A stretch of DNA of 64,000 nucleotides, taken from contig NZ_JAPZSU010000026.1 of the NCBI RefSeq assembly GCF_027531905.1, positions 1 to 64,000 of the forward strand, read 5' to 3'. The stretch is from Flavobacterium sp. Its GTDB lineage: Bacteria; Bacteroidota; Bacteroidia; Flavobacteriales; Flavobacteriaceae. The notes under the pieces were generated by a model. That model ran no database searches. It saw only the letters and a list, made by a program, of their open reading frames with translations, and was not told where the DNA came from. A program made the position numbers and the translations under genes. This document shows, in pieces, positions 43,645 to 52,516 of the stretch (position 1 is the first letter of the stretch; each line of letters starts with the position of its first letter).

Positions 43645-44352
43645 ATGAAAAAACTATTTGCAGAATTTTTCGGAACATTTTGGCTTGTTTTCGGAGGATG
43701 TGGGAGCGCTTTATTCGCTGCTGGAATACCTGATTTGGGTATTGGCTTTGCCGGAGTTGCTCTAGCTTTTGGATTAACAGTACTAACAATGGCTTATGCT
43801 GTTGGACACATTTCTGGTGGGCATTTTAATCCTGCCGTTTCTTTGGGTTTATGGGCTGGTGGTCGATTTTCAGCTAAAGATTTGGCACCTTATATCATTG
43901 CACAATGCGTTGGTGCAATTGCAGCAGCAGGAACATTGTACACGATTGCTTCTGGAAAAGTAGGCTTTATGATTGACAATACCAAAGCAGGAGCTTTTGC
44001 TTCAAACGGTTTTGGAGCTTTCTCCCCTGATGGCTATTCTATGCAAGCTGCATTTATCGCAGAGTTTGTACTAACCCTTTTCTTTTTATTAGTGATTCTT
44101 GGTGCAACCGATAAATTTGCAAATGGTAAATTTGCTGGAGTAGCCATTGGTTTAGCACTGACATTAATTCATTTAATCAGTATTCCAATTACCAATACTT
44201 CTGTAAATCCTGCTCGTTCATTGTCACAAGCTATCTTCGTTGGAGGAGAACCTTTGGCGCAAGTATGGTTATTCTGGGTCGCACCAATTTTAGGAGCCAT
44301 TGCAGCTGGTTTCATCTATAAAAATCTATTACAAAACCACGCTGAAGCTTAA
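43645..44352 (+). CDS. aqpZ: Aquaporin Z
   Basis: A 235-residue water channel of the MIP family with six membrane segments and two NPA loops: [10 protein letters not shown] (NPA 62-64) and [10 protein letters not shown] (NPA 188-190, with selectivity-filter Arg191). The stretch [18 protein letters not shown] is almost identical to that of E. coli AqpZ, with His176 in the filter. It conducts water across the inner membrane. A terminator follows at 44369-44407. Confidence 0.96.
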   Translation: MKKLFAEFFGTFWLVFGGCGSALFAAGIPDLGIGFAGVALAFGLTVLTMAYAVGHISGGHFNPAVSLGLWAGGRFSAKDLAPYIIAQCVGAIAAAGTLYTIASGKVGFMIDNTKAGAFASNGFGAFSPDGYSMQAAFIAEFVLTLFFLLVILGATDKFANGKFAGVAIGLALTLIHLISIPITNTSVNPARSLSQAIFVGGEPLAQVWLFWVAPILGAIAAGFIYKNLLQNHAEA

Positions 44353-44368
44353 AGTAAGTCTATAATTA

Positions 44369-44407
44369 AAAGAGAAAAAGAGCAAAATTGATGTTCTTTT
44401 TCTCTTT
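44369..44407 (+). terminator. Terminator of aqpZ
   Basis: AAAGAGAAAAAGA (44369-44381) pairs with TCTTTTTCTCTTT (44395-44407). The next gene, alkB, starts 12 bases later, so its promoter must overlap this region. Confidence 0.7.
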
Positions 44408-44418
44408 ATTTTTACCAA

Positions 44419-45021
44419 ATGAAATCCCTTTTTGACTCTGAACCCATTGTTTTTGATGTCCCTGATGCATCCATTAGTTATTACCCTAACTTCTTCTCAA
44501 ACGAAGAAGCAGCTATCCTTTTTGGCGCATTACAAAAAGAAATTCCTTGGCAACAGGACGACATCAAAGTCTATGGAAAAGTATATCCACAACCGCGATT
44601 AACCGCGCTTTTTGGTAACGAAGGAAAATCCTATTCCTACTCAAACCTTATTATGCATCCACATAAATGGTCTCCTCTTCTTTTGACAATCAAAGAAAAA
44701 GTAGAAAAAGCAACTGAAACAATTTACTCTACGGTATTGCTCAATTATTACCGAGACGGTAAAGACAGTAACGGATGGCATGCCGACAATGAGAAAGAAT
44801 TAGGAACAAACCCAATCATAGCCTCATTAAGCTTTGGTGCAGAAAGAGTATTTCAACTCAAACATAATCATCTTGAAAATCAAAAAATAAATCTAACTTT
44901 AGAACATGGTAGTTTACTACTAATGAAAGGAACAACACAACATTTTTGGAAACATCAAATTCCGAAAACAACCAAACAAATAGGCTCCAGAATTAACCTA
45001 ACTTTCAGGATTATCAAATAA
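44419..45021 (+). CDS. alkB: AlkB-type 2-oxoglutarate-dependent DNA dealkylase
   Basis: A 200-residue dioxygenase that repairs alkylated bases using Fe(II) and 2-oxoglutarate. The iron ligands are H and D in NGWHADNEKELG and the later His in TTQHFWKH; the Arg pair in IGSRINLTFRII binds 2-oxoglutarate. LLNYYRDGKDSNGWHAD is the family signature. It is shorter than E. coli AlkB, like AlkB homologues 2/3. Confidence 0.93.
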   Translation: MKSLFDSEPIVFDVPDASISYYPNFFSNEEAAILFGALQKEIPWQQDDIKVYGKVYPQPRLTALFGNEGKSYSYSNLIMHPHKWSPLLLTIKEKVEKATETIYSTVLLNYYRDGKDSNGWHADNEKELGTNPIIASLSFGAERVFQLKHNHLENQKINLTLEHGSLLLMKGTTQHFWKHQIPKTTKQIGSRINLTFRIIK

Positions 45022-45047
45022 AACCAAAATACTCAACCAAAATAATT

Positions 45048-45875
45048 ATGAACGAAATTGTTACCTATTTCACAAATATTCCATCTTCACATAGAAGTTT
45101 AATCCTTGTAGGAGGCATCACTTTTTTTTGGATCATCGAAAATGCGTTTCCATTATTTAATTTTAAATATAAAAAATGGCAACACGCAGGTATCAATATC
45201 TTTTTTACTGTAACCACGATTGTTATCAATTTTTGTTTGGCGTTTTTTTTATTAAAAACAGCCGATTGGACCATCAAAAATGATTTTGGAATCCTTCAAA
45301 TCCTTCCAGAAATGCCCCTGTGGTTGTATGCTATCATTGGATTACTCTTATTGGATTTAATTGGAGCTTATCTAGTTCATCTCATTGAACATCGAACAAA
45401 AGTCTTATGGCGTTTTCATCTGATTCACCATACAGATACTTGGATTGATACTACAACAGCCAACAGGCATCATCCTGGCGAAAGTGTGATTCGATTTGTA
45501 TTTACACTATTAGGAGTTTTTATAGTTGGAAGCCCAATGTGGATGGTTTTCTTGTACCAAACATTATCGGTTGTGGCGACGCAGTTTAATCATGCTAATA
45601 TTGCTTTACCGCCAAAATTAGATAAACTTTTAAGCTACATTATTGTCTCTCCAGATATGCACAAAATACACCATCATTATAAATTACCCTATACGGACAG
45701 TAATTACGGGAACATTTTTTCTGTTTGGGATCGATTGTTTGGTACATTAAAAACTATGCCAAGAGAAGAAATAATTTACGGTATCGACACACATCAAGAT
45801 CCAAAAGAACACAATGAGTTAAAAAACTTATTAAATATTCCTTTTCAAAAACACAGGTCGCCAGAAATAGATTAA
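45048..45875 (+). CDS. Sterol desaturase / fatty acid hydroxylase family protein
   Basis: A 275-residue membrane di-iron enzyme with about four membrane segments and the histidine clusters HLIEH (about 103), HLIHHTD...RHHPGES and HKIHHHYKLPYTDSNYGN near residue 205-220. Members hydroxylate or desaturate lipids at the membrane; the substrate is unknown. It is 26 bases downstream of alkB. Confidence 0.93.
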   Translation: MNEIVTYFTNIPSSHRSLILVGGITFFWIIENAFPLFNFKYKKWQHAGINIFFTVTTIVINFCLAFFLLKTADWTIKNDFGILQILPEMPLWLYAIIGLLLLDLIGAYLVHLIEHRTKVLWRFHLIHHTDTWIDTTTANRHHPGESVIRFVFTLLGVFIVGSPMWMVFLYQTLSVVATQFNHANIALPPKLDKLLSYIIVSPDMHKIHHHYKLPYTDSNYGNIFSVWDRLFGTLKTMPREEIIYGIDTHQDPKEHNELKNLLNIPFQKHRSPEID

Positions 45876-45990
45876 GGAGCAAAAAAAAATAGCATTTTAA
45901 TCAAAGTAATTGTTATTTTTGTTAATATTGATATATCATTAGAGATCTATTTTATTAATCATTAACACCAAATTTTGAATTAATTTTCAT

Positions 45991-46272
45991 GTGATGAAAA
46001 AGAGTAACCGCAAAGAATTGAATTGGGAACAAACAGAAAAGCTTGTTACATTGGCCTTAGAAGAAAGAAATCCTTTCGAAATAATTAAAAAAGAATTCGG
46101 ACTTTCTGAAAAAGAAGTGTTAGAATTTATGAAAAAGAAAATGCCTGCTGAAAAATACGAAATGTGGAAAAAGAAAGCAATTGCAAGTAAGCCAAAACCA
46201 AAACCTGTAAAAATTGATGATTTTGATGAAGATTTAGATGGCAAATATTACTTTAAAAACAAATTAGATTAA
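45991..46272 (+). CDS. DUF2805 (TIGR03643) small protein
   Basis: A 93-residue protein; an alternative ATG one codon downstream is equally possible. The family core NWEQTEKLVTLALEERNPFE and FGLSEKEVLEFMKKKMPAEK matches short Bacteroidota proteins of unknown function. The C-terminus is Lys- and Asp-rich. It has a terminator at 46282-46310. Confidence 0.85.
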   Translation: MMKKSNRKELNWEQTEKLVTLALEERNPFEIIKKEFGLSEKEVLEFMKKKMPAEKYEMWKKKAIASKPKPKPVKIDDFDEDLDGKYYFKNKLD

Positions 46273-46281
46273 TACCATACC

Positions 46282-46310
46282 AACTCCTGCTTTTAGTAGG
46301 AGTTTTTTTT
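46282..46310 (+). terminator. Terminator of the DUF2805 gene
   Basis: AACTCCT (46282-46288) and AGGAGTT (46298-46304) form the stem, followed by T run to 46310. Confidence 0.8.
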
Positions 46311-46396
46311 ATTGAAATCTAAAAACAAGGCTATTTTTGATGCAATGTAACAATTACATTGTTTTATAGTCTAACGTAAAACATAAACAAAAAAAC

Positions 46397-48256
46397 ATGA
46401 AAAAAATAATAGTATCCCTAGCTTTGGCTACTGTTCTTCTAAGCTGTAAGTCAAGCATTTCGACTACAGACAAAATTAAGCAAGAAATTAAAGTAGCCAT
46501 AAACCTTAACGATGTTAAAGATGACAAAGTGCAAGTAACCGTTTATGCACCAAAAATCAATTCCGATATAATTACGTATAGCATCCCTAAAATCGTTCCT
46601 GGAACCTATTCTAATGATAACTACGGACGTTATATAGAAGAACTAAAGGCATTTGACGAAAAAGGAGCAGTATTAGAAGTTAAAAAAACAGACGAAAATA
46701 CCTGGTCTATTCAATCTGCTAAAAAATTAAACAAAATAACTTACTTGGTAAACGACACCTATGACACCGAAAAAGGAAGCGGTTTTGGTCAAGAAGATAT
46801 TTTTTCTCCAGCAGGGACAAACATCGAGGCAGGAACCAATTTTATGGTAAACATGCATGGATTTGTAGGCTATTTTCAAGACAAAAAAGAATTGCCATAC
46901 AGAGTAAATATTACCCATCCTGAAACACTTTGGGGAGCTACTTCTATGATTGATATGGATGCTAAAAATGATTCTGACGAATTTATTGTTTCCCGCTATG
47001 GCGAATTAGTAGAGAATCCTATAATGTATTCAAAACCTGATTATACCACCTTTACGGTTGATGGAATGGATATCACAATTGCAGTTTTTTCCCCTAACGG
47101 AAAAGTGACCGCAGAGAGCATCACACCTGAAATGAAGAAAATGATGATTGCCCAAAAAACATTTTTAGGTAAAATCAATGCAAATAAAAAATACACCGTT
47201 CTTTTGTATTTATCTAGCATGAAACCCAACGATGCTAAAGGTTTCGGAGCCCTAGAACATCCTACGGCAACTACAGTAGTTATGCCCGAAACAATTCCTG
47301 CTAAAATGCTTCAAGAACAAATGAAAGATGTAGTTTCGCATGAATTCTTTCATATTGTTACCCCTTTAACTATTCACTCAAAAGAGATTCAGTATTTTGA
47401 TTACAACACACCAAAAATGTCTGAGCATTTATGGATGTATGAAGGAGTAACTGAATATTTTGCAAATTTATTCCAAATCAATCAAGGATTAATAACCGAA
47501 GAGGAGTTCTACGAAAGAATAGCGGACAAAATAGAACAGTCTAAAAGAATGAATGACACTATGCCATTCACCACCATGAGTGCTAACGTACTTCAAGAGC
47601 CCTACAAAGACCAATATCTAAATGTCTATCAAAAAGGGGCGTTAATTGGAATGTGTATCGATATCATCATCCGTGAAAAATCTGAAGGAAAAAGAGGAAT
47701 CCTTGACCTAATGCATAAACTTTCAAATGAATATGGTGTTACAAAAGCATTTGATGACAAAGAATTATTTGATAAAATAGTTTCTTTAACCTACCCTGAA
47801 GTTGGTGAATTCCTAAAGACTTATGTAGCAGGTCCAACACCAATCCCATATGATGTCTTTTTAGCTAAAGTAGGTGTTACAAAATCTGCAACAAAAGTTC
47901 CAGGAGGAATATTTTTAAAAGGACAAAACCCCTATATCACTATAAACCCACAAACAGGTGAAATTTCAATTTTGCCTAATATTGAATTAAATGAATTCTT
48001 TAAAGGCTTATCATTAAAAGGGGGAGATGTAATTTTAGCTATTAACAACAAATCGTATAGTAAAGAAAACATATTTGAATTGATAACAACGAGTCAAGAA
48101 TGGAAAGAAAATGACAGCATCACTTTAAAAATAAAAAGAGCCGGCAAAGAAGAAATCATTACCGGAAAAGTTGCTTTACCCTACGAAGAAAAAGAAAGTT
48201 TAACAGCTTCAGATGTTGCTAAAAAAGCATTAAATGAAGCGTGGTTAAAAGGATAA
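46397..48256 (+). CDS. M61 family glycyl aminopeptidase-like metalloprotease with PDZ domain
   Basis: A 619-residue lipoprotein (lipobox LLSC, Cys16). The zinc motif HEFFH has His315 and His319, with the third ligand in WMYEGVTEYFANLF about 40 residues on. An N-terminal beta-sandwich precedes the catalytic domain, and a C-terminal PDZ domain (about 480-590, SLKGGDVILAINNK) follows, the M61 architecture. It acts at the envelope on peptides. It is monocistronic, with a terminator at 48277-48310. Confidence 0.94.
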   Translation: MKKIIVSLALATVLLSCKSSISTTDKIKQEIKVAINLNDVKDDKVQVTVYAPKINSDIITYSIPKIVPGTYSNDNYGRYIEELKAFDEKGAVLEVKKTDENTWSIQSAKKLNKITYLVNDTYDTEKGSGFGQEDIFSPAGTNIEAGTNFMVNMHGFVGYFQDKKELPYRVNITHPETLWGATSMIDMDAKNDSDEFIVSRYGELVENPIMYSKPDYTTFTVDGMDITIAVFSPNGKVTAESITPEMKKMMIAQKTFLGKINANKKYTVLLYLSSMKPNDAKGFGALEHPTATTVVMPETIPAKMLQEQMKDVVSHEFFHIVTPLTIHSKEIQYFDYNTPKMSEHLWMYEGVTEYFANLFQINQGLITEEEFYERIADKIEQSKRMNDTMPFTTMSANVLQEPYKDQYLNVYQKGALIGMCIDIIIREKSEGKRGILDLMHKLSNEYGVTKAFDDKELFDKIVSLTYPEVGEFLKTYVAGPTPIPYDVFLAKVGVTKSATKVPGGIFLKGQNPYITINPQTGEISILPNIELNEFFKGLSLKGGDVILAINNKSYSKENIFELITTSQEWKENDSITLKIKRAGKEEIITGKVALPYEEKESLTASDVAKKALNEAWLKG

Positions 48257-48276
48257 TCAATTTTCAAAAATACTAG

Positions 48277-48310
48277 AATCCCAATTTAGAAATAGATTGG
48301 GATTTTTTTT
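48277..48310 (+). terminator. Terminator of the M61 peptidase gene
   Basis: AATCCCAAT (48277-48285) and ATTGGGATT (48296-48304) pair perfectly; T run follows to 48310. Confidence 0.85.
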
Positions 48311-48377
48311 TAATTTAAAGCATAGATAGTGTAGCAATTCAACATTTTTCTTTATTTTGCGCCAAATTAATATTCAA

Positions 48378-49088
48378 ATGAAAAAAACTATTTTAGCTCT
48401 AGTAGCATTAACATCAATAATTGCTTGTACTAAAAACGAATCAAAAAACAACTTGCATCTAACAGGAAATGTAGTAGGATTAAAAAAAGGAACCTTATAC
48501 ATTCAACGACTTAAAGACACTACACTTGTTACTATCGATTCCATTAAAATTGATGGTGACTCAAAATTTGAAACAAATATCCCGTTAGAATCTCCAGAAA
48601 TGTTTTATTTGTCTTTAAACAGAGGAGTGTCAAATTCACTAGACAACAATCTACTATTCTTTGCTGAACCAGGAAACATCAATATTGAAACTAATCTTGA
48701 CAGTTTTCTTTATGGAGCAAAGGTTACAGGCTCAGTAAACCATGATTTATATGAAGAATTTGTAAAAATAAATTCCCAATTTAAAGATGAAAATTTAAAT
48801 ATTATTGAACAAAAATTTAAAGCTACGAAATTCAAAAACATCAAAAAATTAGACAGTTTAAAAGTCAAAGAAGAGTCAAATATAAAAAGAAGATATCTAT
48901 ACGCTACTAATTTTGCAGTTAACCATAAAGACCATGAAGTAGCTCCTTACATTGCTCTTTCAGAAATATATGACATCAACATCAAATTTTTAGATACGAT
49001 ACAAAAATCAATGACTCCAAAAGTAGCGCAATCACTTTACGGTAAAAAGTTAACCAAATTTGTGAATGACATTAAAAAACAGGAATAA
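48378..49088 (+). CDS. DUF4369-domain lipoprotein
   Basis: A 236-residue lipoprotein from the ATG at 48378 (lipobox IIAC); an ATG at 48357 lies before the signal sequence. The N-terminal DUF4369 domain (about 22-110, HLTGNVVGLKKGTLYIQRLK) is typical of Bacteroidota lipoproteins that often carry a thioredoxin domain afterwards; here that thioredoxin domain is missing and a helical region (VKEESNIKRRYLYATNFAVN) follows. Function unknown. Confidence 0.85.
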   Translation: MKKTILALVALTSIIACTKNESKNNLHLTGNVVGLKKGTLYIQRLKDTTLVTIDSIKIDGDSKFETNIPLESPEMFYLSLNRGVSNSLDNNLLFFAEPGNINIETNLDSFLYGAKVTGSVNHDLYEEFVKINSQFKDENLNIIEQKFKATKFKNIKKLDSLKVKEESNIKRRYLYATNFAVNHKDHEVAPYIALSEIYDINIKFLDTIQKSMTPKVAQSLYGKKLTKFVNDIKKQE

Positions 49089-49103
49089 TTTTTTTTACGA
49101 ATC

Positions 49104-49139
49104 AAAAGGCTGTCTAAAGTATTAGATAGCCTTTTTTTT
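49104..49139 (+). terminator. Terminator of the DUF4369 lipoprotein gene
   Basis: AAAAGGCTGTCTAA (49104-49117) pairs with TTAGATAGCCTTTT (49122-49135), one G-T pair, followed by T. Confidence 0.85.
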
Positions 49140-49176
49140 GATCCCTCCGAACTTTGTCTCGGAAACCACCAAAAAC

Positions 49177-49207
49177 AAAAAACCACCTAATTTCTTAGAT
49201 GGTTTTT
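49177..49207 (-). terminator. Terminator of tRNA-Thr copy 1
   Basis: AAAAACCACCTAA pairs with TTAGATGGTTTTT (49195-49207) across TTTC-like loop. On the minus strand it follows the tRNA by 6 bases. Confidence 0.7.
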
Positions 49208-49213
49208 ATTCAG

Positions 49214-49287
49214 AGCCGGCGGAGGGACTCGAACCCACGACCTGCTGATTACAAATCAGCTGCTCTAGCCGACTGAGCTACGCTGGC
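49214..49287 (-). tRNA. tRNA-Thr (anticodon TGT), copy 1
   Basis: Minus-strand cloverleaf starting GCCAGCGTAGCTCAGTCGG, with the anticodon loop TTTGTAA in an AGCTGA/TCAGC stem, T-arm GGGTTCGAGTCCC, and acceptor 3' side CGCCGGC followed by T. Anticodon TGT reads ACA/ACG-type Thr codons. CCA is not encoded. An identical copy lies at 49423-49496. Confidence 0.95.
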
Positions 49288-49301
49288 GTCTTATTTCGGG
49301 T

Positions 49302-49310
49302 GCAAATATA
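49302..49310 (-). promoter_or_regulatory. -7 element of tRNA-Thr copy 1
   Basis: TATATTTGC on the minus strand, 14 bases upstream of the tRNA 5' end. The same motif is present at the same distance in copy 2. Confidence 0.65.
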
Positions 49311-49387
49311 ACTACATAATTTAAATTTCCAAAACAAATCTAGAAAGTTTTGACACAAAATTAAAATCAACTATAAAGTATAAAATG

Positions 49388-49416
49388 AAAAACCACCTAA
49401 TTACTTAGGTGGTTTT
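49388..49416 (-). terminator. Terminator of tRNA-Thr copy 2
   Basis: AAAAACCACCTAA (49388-49400) pairs with TTAGGTGGTTTT (49405-49416); this stem is a near copy of the one at 49177-49207. Confidence 0.75.
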
Positions 49417-49422
49417 ATTTAG

Positions 49423-49496
49423 AGCCGGCGGAGGGACTCGAACCCACGACCTGCTGATTACAAATCAGCTGCTCTAGCCGACTGAGCTACGCTGGC
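49423..49496 (-). tRNA. tRNA-Thr (anticodon TGT), copy 2
   Basis: The 74-base sequence is identical to copy 1. The shared block also covers the downstream terminator and the upstream TATATTTGCACCCGAAATAA segment, so it looks like a recent tandem duplication of a 135-base unit with a 209-base period. Confidence 0.95.
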
Positions 49497-49510
49497 ATCT
49501 TATTTCGGGT

Positions 49511-49543
49511 GCAAATATAAGTCTGAATTTGTATTATCCAAAA
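49511..49543 (-). promoter_or_regulatory. Promoter of tRNA-Thr copy 2
   Basis: TATATTTGC (49511-49519) with a TTG around 49540, about 20 bases upstream, fits the Bacteroidota promoter. A hairpin (AAGTCTGAATTTG, 49519-49531, with CAAATTCAGACTT, 49544-49556) overlaps this promoter; it may terminate the upstream gene at 49565. Confidence 0.6.
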
Positions 49544-49564
49544 CAAATTCAGACTTTTTTTTAT

Positions 49565-49831
49565 CTACAATTCGTTGATTTTAGCAATCAATTGATTTGC
49601 AGTTTGTTCTAACTCCAAATTAATTTGTTTGAAATGTGCTTTTTTACTTTCTACGTTCTTTTGGTTCACTTTTGTGATCAAAACATCAAAAGCAGCAATA
49701 GCTTCGTCAATTAAAGCGTTCGTCTCTTCTGTTGGTTTTCCTGTAGTGGTTAATTCATACAAGTAAACTGCCTCAATAATATCTCCTAAAACGTAGTTGA
49801 TGTCTTTCTTTAAATTCTTAACGTTTGCCAT
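49565..49831 (-). CDS. Conserved small hypothetical protein
   Basis: An 88-residue, almost entirely helical protein starting MANVKNLKKDINYVLGDIIE, with no signal peptide or motif. Homologues of this type are common in Flavobacteriaceae as I recall, without known function. It lies 69 bases downstream of manA on the same strand. Confidence 0.8.
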   Translation of the reverse strand: MANVKNLKKDINYVLGDIIEAVYLYELTTTGKPTEETNALIDEAIAAFDVLITKVNQKNVESKKAHFKQINLELEQTANQLIAKINEL

Positions 49832-49900
49832 TTTTATTTAATTTATATAGTGTATTAAAATTTGCGTTTGCAAAAGTACACATAATCTTTTGATTACGAA

Positions 49901-50869
49901 CTATGAAATGTAAATTTCTAAAATAGAAGCTTTTCCGCTTAGGGTAAACGACTGTAGCGCAGCAGGAATCAAAACAGTATCTCCCGTTTTATAGCCATAC
50001 TCTTCTTCTTCAATCTTAATAGAACAATCTCCTTCAACTACCATATACACAGTAAATGATTCCTTACCTTTTCTTACCTCCATTTTCCCATCGAGCGGAA
50101 TGAAGTTGGTCGTAAAATAAGGACAATCTACTACCACATTGGAGTGATTAGTCTCTTTAGTATACTCCTTCTGGGTATCTACTTTCTTGTAATTAATCGC
50201 CTCTAATGCCAAATCAACATGTAATTCTCTAGTATTTCCTTGTTCGTCTTTGCGATCAAAGTCGTATAGTCGATACGTTATATCAGAAGTTTGTTGGATT
50301 TCGGCAATCACTAAACCTGCCCCTATAGCATGAACTGTTCCTGTTTCCAAAAAGAATACGTCCCCTTTTTGAACCTCTTTCGTATCTAAAATGGTCACTA
50401 CTTCTTTTCTTTCTAATTTTTGAAGGTATTCTGTGGGGTTGGAATCTTCTTTGAAACCAACAATCAAGCGTGATTTTGGATCGGCCTGCATGACATACCA
50501 CATTTCCGTTTTACCAAAGGAATTGTGTCTTTTTTTGGCCAACGCATCATTGGGATGCACTTGAATCGACAAATCCTCTCGGGCATCTAGAAATTTAAAA
50601 AGTAAGGGGAATTGTTTTCCAAACTTATGAAAAACACGAGTCCCTAATACATCTAGGGGTCGTTCTTCGATAATTTGCATCAAAGTAGTCCCTTTCCAAT
50701 CACCATTAGCAATCACACTGCAATCACCTTCTACTGTAGATAATTCCCAACTCTCACCAGTAATTGAAGAAACAATTGGTTTATTTAATAAGGATTTGAG
50801 TTTTTCACCTCCCCAAATGCGTTCTTTTAAAATTGGGTCAAATTGTAAGGGATATAGTTTTGTTTGCAT
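49901..50869 (-). CDS. manA: Mannose-6-phosphate isomerase, class I
   Basis: Interconverts mannose-6-P and fructose-6-P. The 322-residue protein has the zinc-binding residues Q and H in IQVHPNDALA (about 101-110), Glu in GKTEMWYVM and His in TGTVHAIGAG (about 175-184). It is the short bacterial class I form with a cupin fold. It is part of a same-strand run with bcp, queD and idi (47-base gap to bcp), which may be an operon. Confidence 0.95.
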   Translation of the reverse strand: MQTKLYPLQFDPILKERIWGGEKLKSLLNKPIVSSITGESWELSTVEGDCSVIANGDWKGTTLMQIIEERPLDVLGTRVFHKFGKQFPLLFKFLDAREDLSIQVHPNDALAKKRHNSFGKTEMWYVMQADPKSRLIVGFKEDSNPTEYLQKLERKEVVTILDTKEVQKGDVFFLETGTVHAIGAGLVIAEIQQTSDITYRLYDFDRKDEQGNTRELHVDLALEAINYKKVDTQKEYTKETNHSNVVVDCPYFTTNFIPLDGKMEVRKGKESFTVYMVVEGDCSIKIEEEEYGYKTGDTVLIPAALQSFTLSGKASILEIYIS

Positions 50870-50916
50870 TTTTTTTTTAAATATCGCCTATTCATTTAAT
50901 ATGAATGACTATTATA

Positions 50917-51384
50917 TTATTGATTTGAACCTATTGCTTTAATTGCTTCAAGTGCTTTAGAAATATGTTTTGTGGCATTGATACTATTATCAAAGACCAA
51001 AATCACTTTTCCTTCCTTATCCACAACATAAGTTACGCGTCCCGGGAGAATCCCTAACAATCCTGAGGGTACCCCGAACAACTTTCTAATACTTTTGTCC
51101 CCATCTGATAACAGAATAAATGGTAGTTGGTATTGTTTGGCAAATGCAACATGAGAATCTACCGAATCACTGCTAATACCTATTATTTCTACATCTAAAT
51201 CTTTAAATTCTTGATATTGATCTCTAAACCCACAAGCTTGCTCAATGCAACCTGGCGTATTGTCTTTGGGGTAAAAATAAATAACTAATGGTTTCTTTCC
51301 TACATAATCTCTCGAATCAAATGTGTTTCCATGTGCATCTAATGCTGTAAAATGGGGCATTAAATCGCCTAATTCAATTGTCAT
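50917..51384 (-). CDS. bcp: Thioredoxin-dependent thiol peroxidase (Bcp/PrxQ)
   Basis: A 155-residue peroxiredoxin. Peroxidatic Cys46 and resolving Cys51 lie in PKDNTPGCIEQACGFRD, the PrxQ arrangement with four residues between. It reduces hydrogen and organic peroxides in the cytosol with electrons from thioredoxin. It follows queD by 26 bases. Confidence 0.96.
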   Translation of the reverse strand: MTIELGDLMPHFTALDAHGNTFDSRDYVGKKPLVIYFYPKDNTPGCIEQACGFRDQYQEFKDLDVEIIGISSDSVDSHVAFAKQYQLPFILLSDGDKSIRKLFGVPSGLLGILPGRVTYVVDKEGKVILVFDNSINATKHISKALEAIKAIGSNQ

Positions 51385-51410
51385 AAGTAAAACTTACTTT
51401 CTTTTAATTA

Positions 51411-51821
51411 TTATTCTCCTTTATACGTTACAAAATTACGAGGTGTTTCGTATAGCACGACTTCTACCTCCAAATCTGTTTTAATTTTGGCTCTTATCTT
51501 ATTCCAAATTACCACTGCAATATTTTCCGCCGTCGGATTAAGATTTTCAAATTCAGGGACGTCTAAATTTAGATTTTTGTGGTCCATTTTATCTTCTACT
51601 TCGTTCTTTATTATGTCGGTCAAAAATTTTACATCCAACACATAACCCGTCTCAGGATCTATTTCGCCAGTGACACTTACAATTAATTCGTAATTATGAC
51701 CATGAAAATTAGGATTATTGCATTTCCCAAAAACGGCGTCGTTTTGTTCAAAAGTCCAATCTTTTCGATACAAACGATGGGCAGCATTAAAATGTGCTTT
51801 TCGAGATAAGGTTACTCTCAT
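51411..51821 (-). CDS. queD: 6-carboxytetrahydropterin synthase (QueD/PTPS family)
   Basis: Converts dihydroneopterin triphosphate to 6-carboxytetrahydropterin in queuosine precursor synthesis. The 136-residue protein has zinc ligands HFNAAHRL (His15) and HGHNYE (His40, His42), the catalytic Cys in FGKCNNPN, and LNLDVPEFENLNPTAENIA. Family members can have a pterin role other than queuosine; other que genes are not in the window. Confidence 0.9.
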   Translation of the reverse strand: MRVTLSRKAHFNAAHRLYRKDWTFEQNDAVFGKCNNPNFHGHNYELIVSVTGEIDPETGYVLDVKFLTDIIKNEVEDKMDHKNLNLDVPEFENLNPTAENIAVVIWNKIRAKIKTDLEVEVVLYETPRNFVTYKGE

Positions 51822-51850
51822 AAGGTGTTTTTGATTTTGATTTAAAGCAA

Positions 51851-52378
51851 CTAAATGGTGTGCACTTCTAAAAAATGGTAAAATTCATCAAAAATAATTT
51901 TGAACCATACCGTATACTGTTCTGGATGGAGTATCATATCCTCTTTTACTTCTTCAATATTCATCCATTTCCAATCCTCTACCTCCTCAGGATTAATTTT
52001 GGGTGCATCATTATAATACCCTACCATAACGTGATCCAGCTCATGCTCAGTCAATCCGTTATCGAAAGGTGCTTTGTATATAAAATGAAACAATTCCTTA
52101 ATTTCGGTTTTGAAGCCCATTTCTTCATACAAACGTCTTTTACCTGCTTGTACATTGGTTTCCCCTTCTCTTTGATGACTACAACATGTGTTGGTCCAAA
52201 GTAAAGGCGAATGGTATTTGTGTTGGGCTCTTTGCTGCAACATAATTTCTTTTTTATCATTTAAGATAAAAACAGAGAAAGCGCGATGTAGAACTGCTTT
52301 TTGATGCGCCTCCAATTTAGGCATTAGACCGATGGGCTCGTCTAGTTCGTTGACTAAGATAACTTTTTCTTCTTCCAT
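51851..52378 (-). CDS. idi: Isopentenyl-diphosphate delta-isomerase, type 1
   Basis: Interconverts IPP and DMAPP for isoprenoid (menaquinone, carotenoid) synthesis. The 175-residue Nudix-fold enzyme has the catalytic Cys in TNTCCSHQREGE (about residue 66), a Nudix-like YEEMGFKT and the Glu-rich EEVEDWKWMNIEEV near the C-terminus. Metal ligands HxxH are visible. A -7 match CAAAAGTA (TACTTTTG on the minus strand) lies at 52395-52402. Confidence 0.95.
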   Translation of the reverse strand: MEEEKVILVNELDEPIGLMPKLEAHQKAVLHRAFSVFILNDKKEIMLQQRAQHKYHSPLLWTNTCCSHQREGETNVQAGKRRLYEEMGFKTEIKELFHFIYKAPFDNGLTEHELDHVMVGYYNDAPKINPEEVEDWKWMNIEEVKEDMILHPEQYTVWFKIIFDEFYHFLEVHTI

Positions 52379-52516
52379 AAATACTATTACTGCTCAAAAG
52401 TACAAAAATGATTAGAAAAACATAGCGCTTTAACGTTGACTTTCGTTTTGTTGAAACCTTTTCTTTTTGTGAATTGGTAATTCCTCCAACCTGCTGTCAC
52501 GAATCCTTAACTTTTG

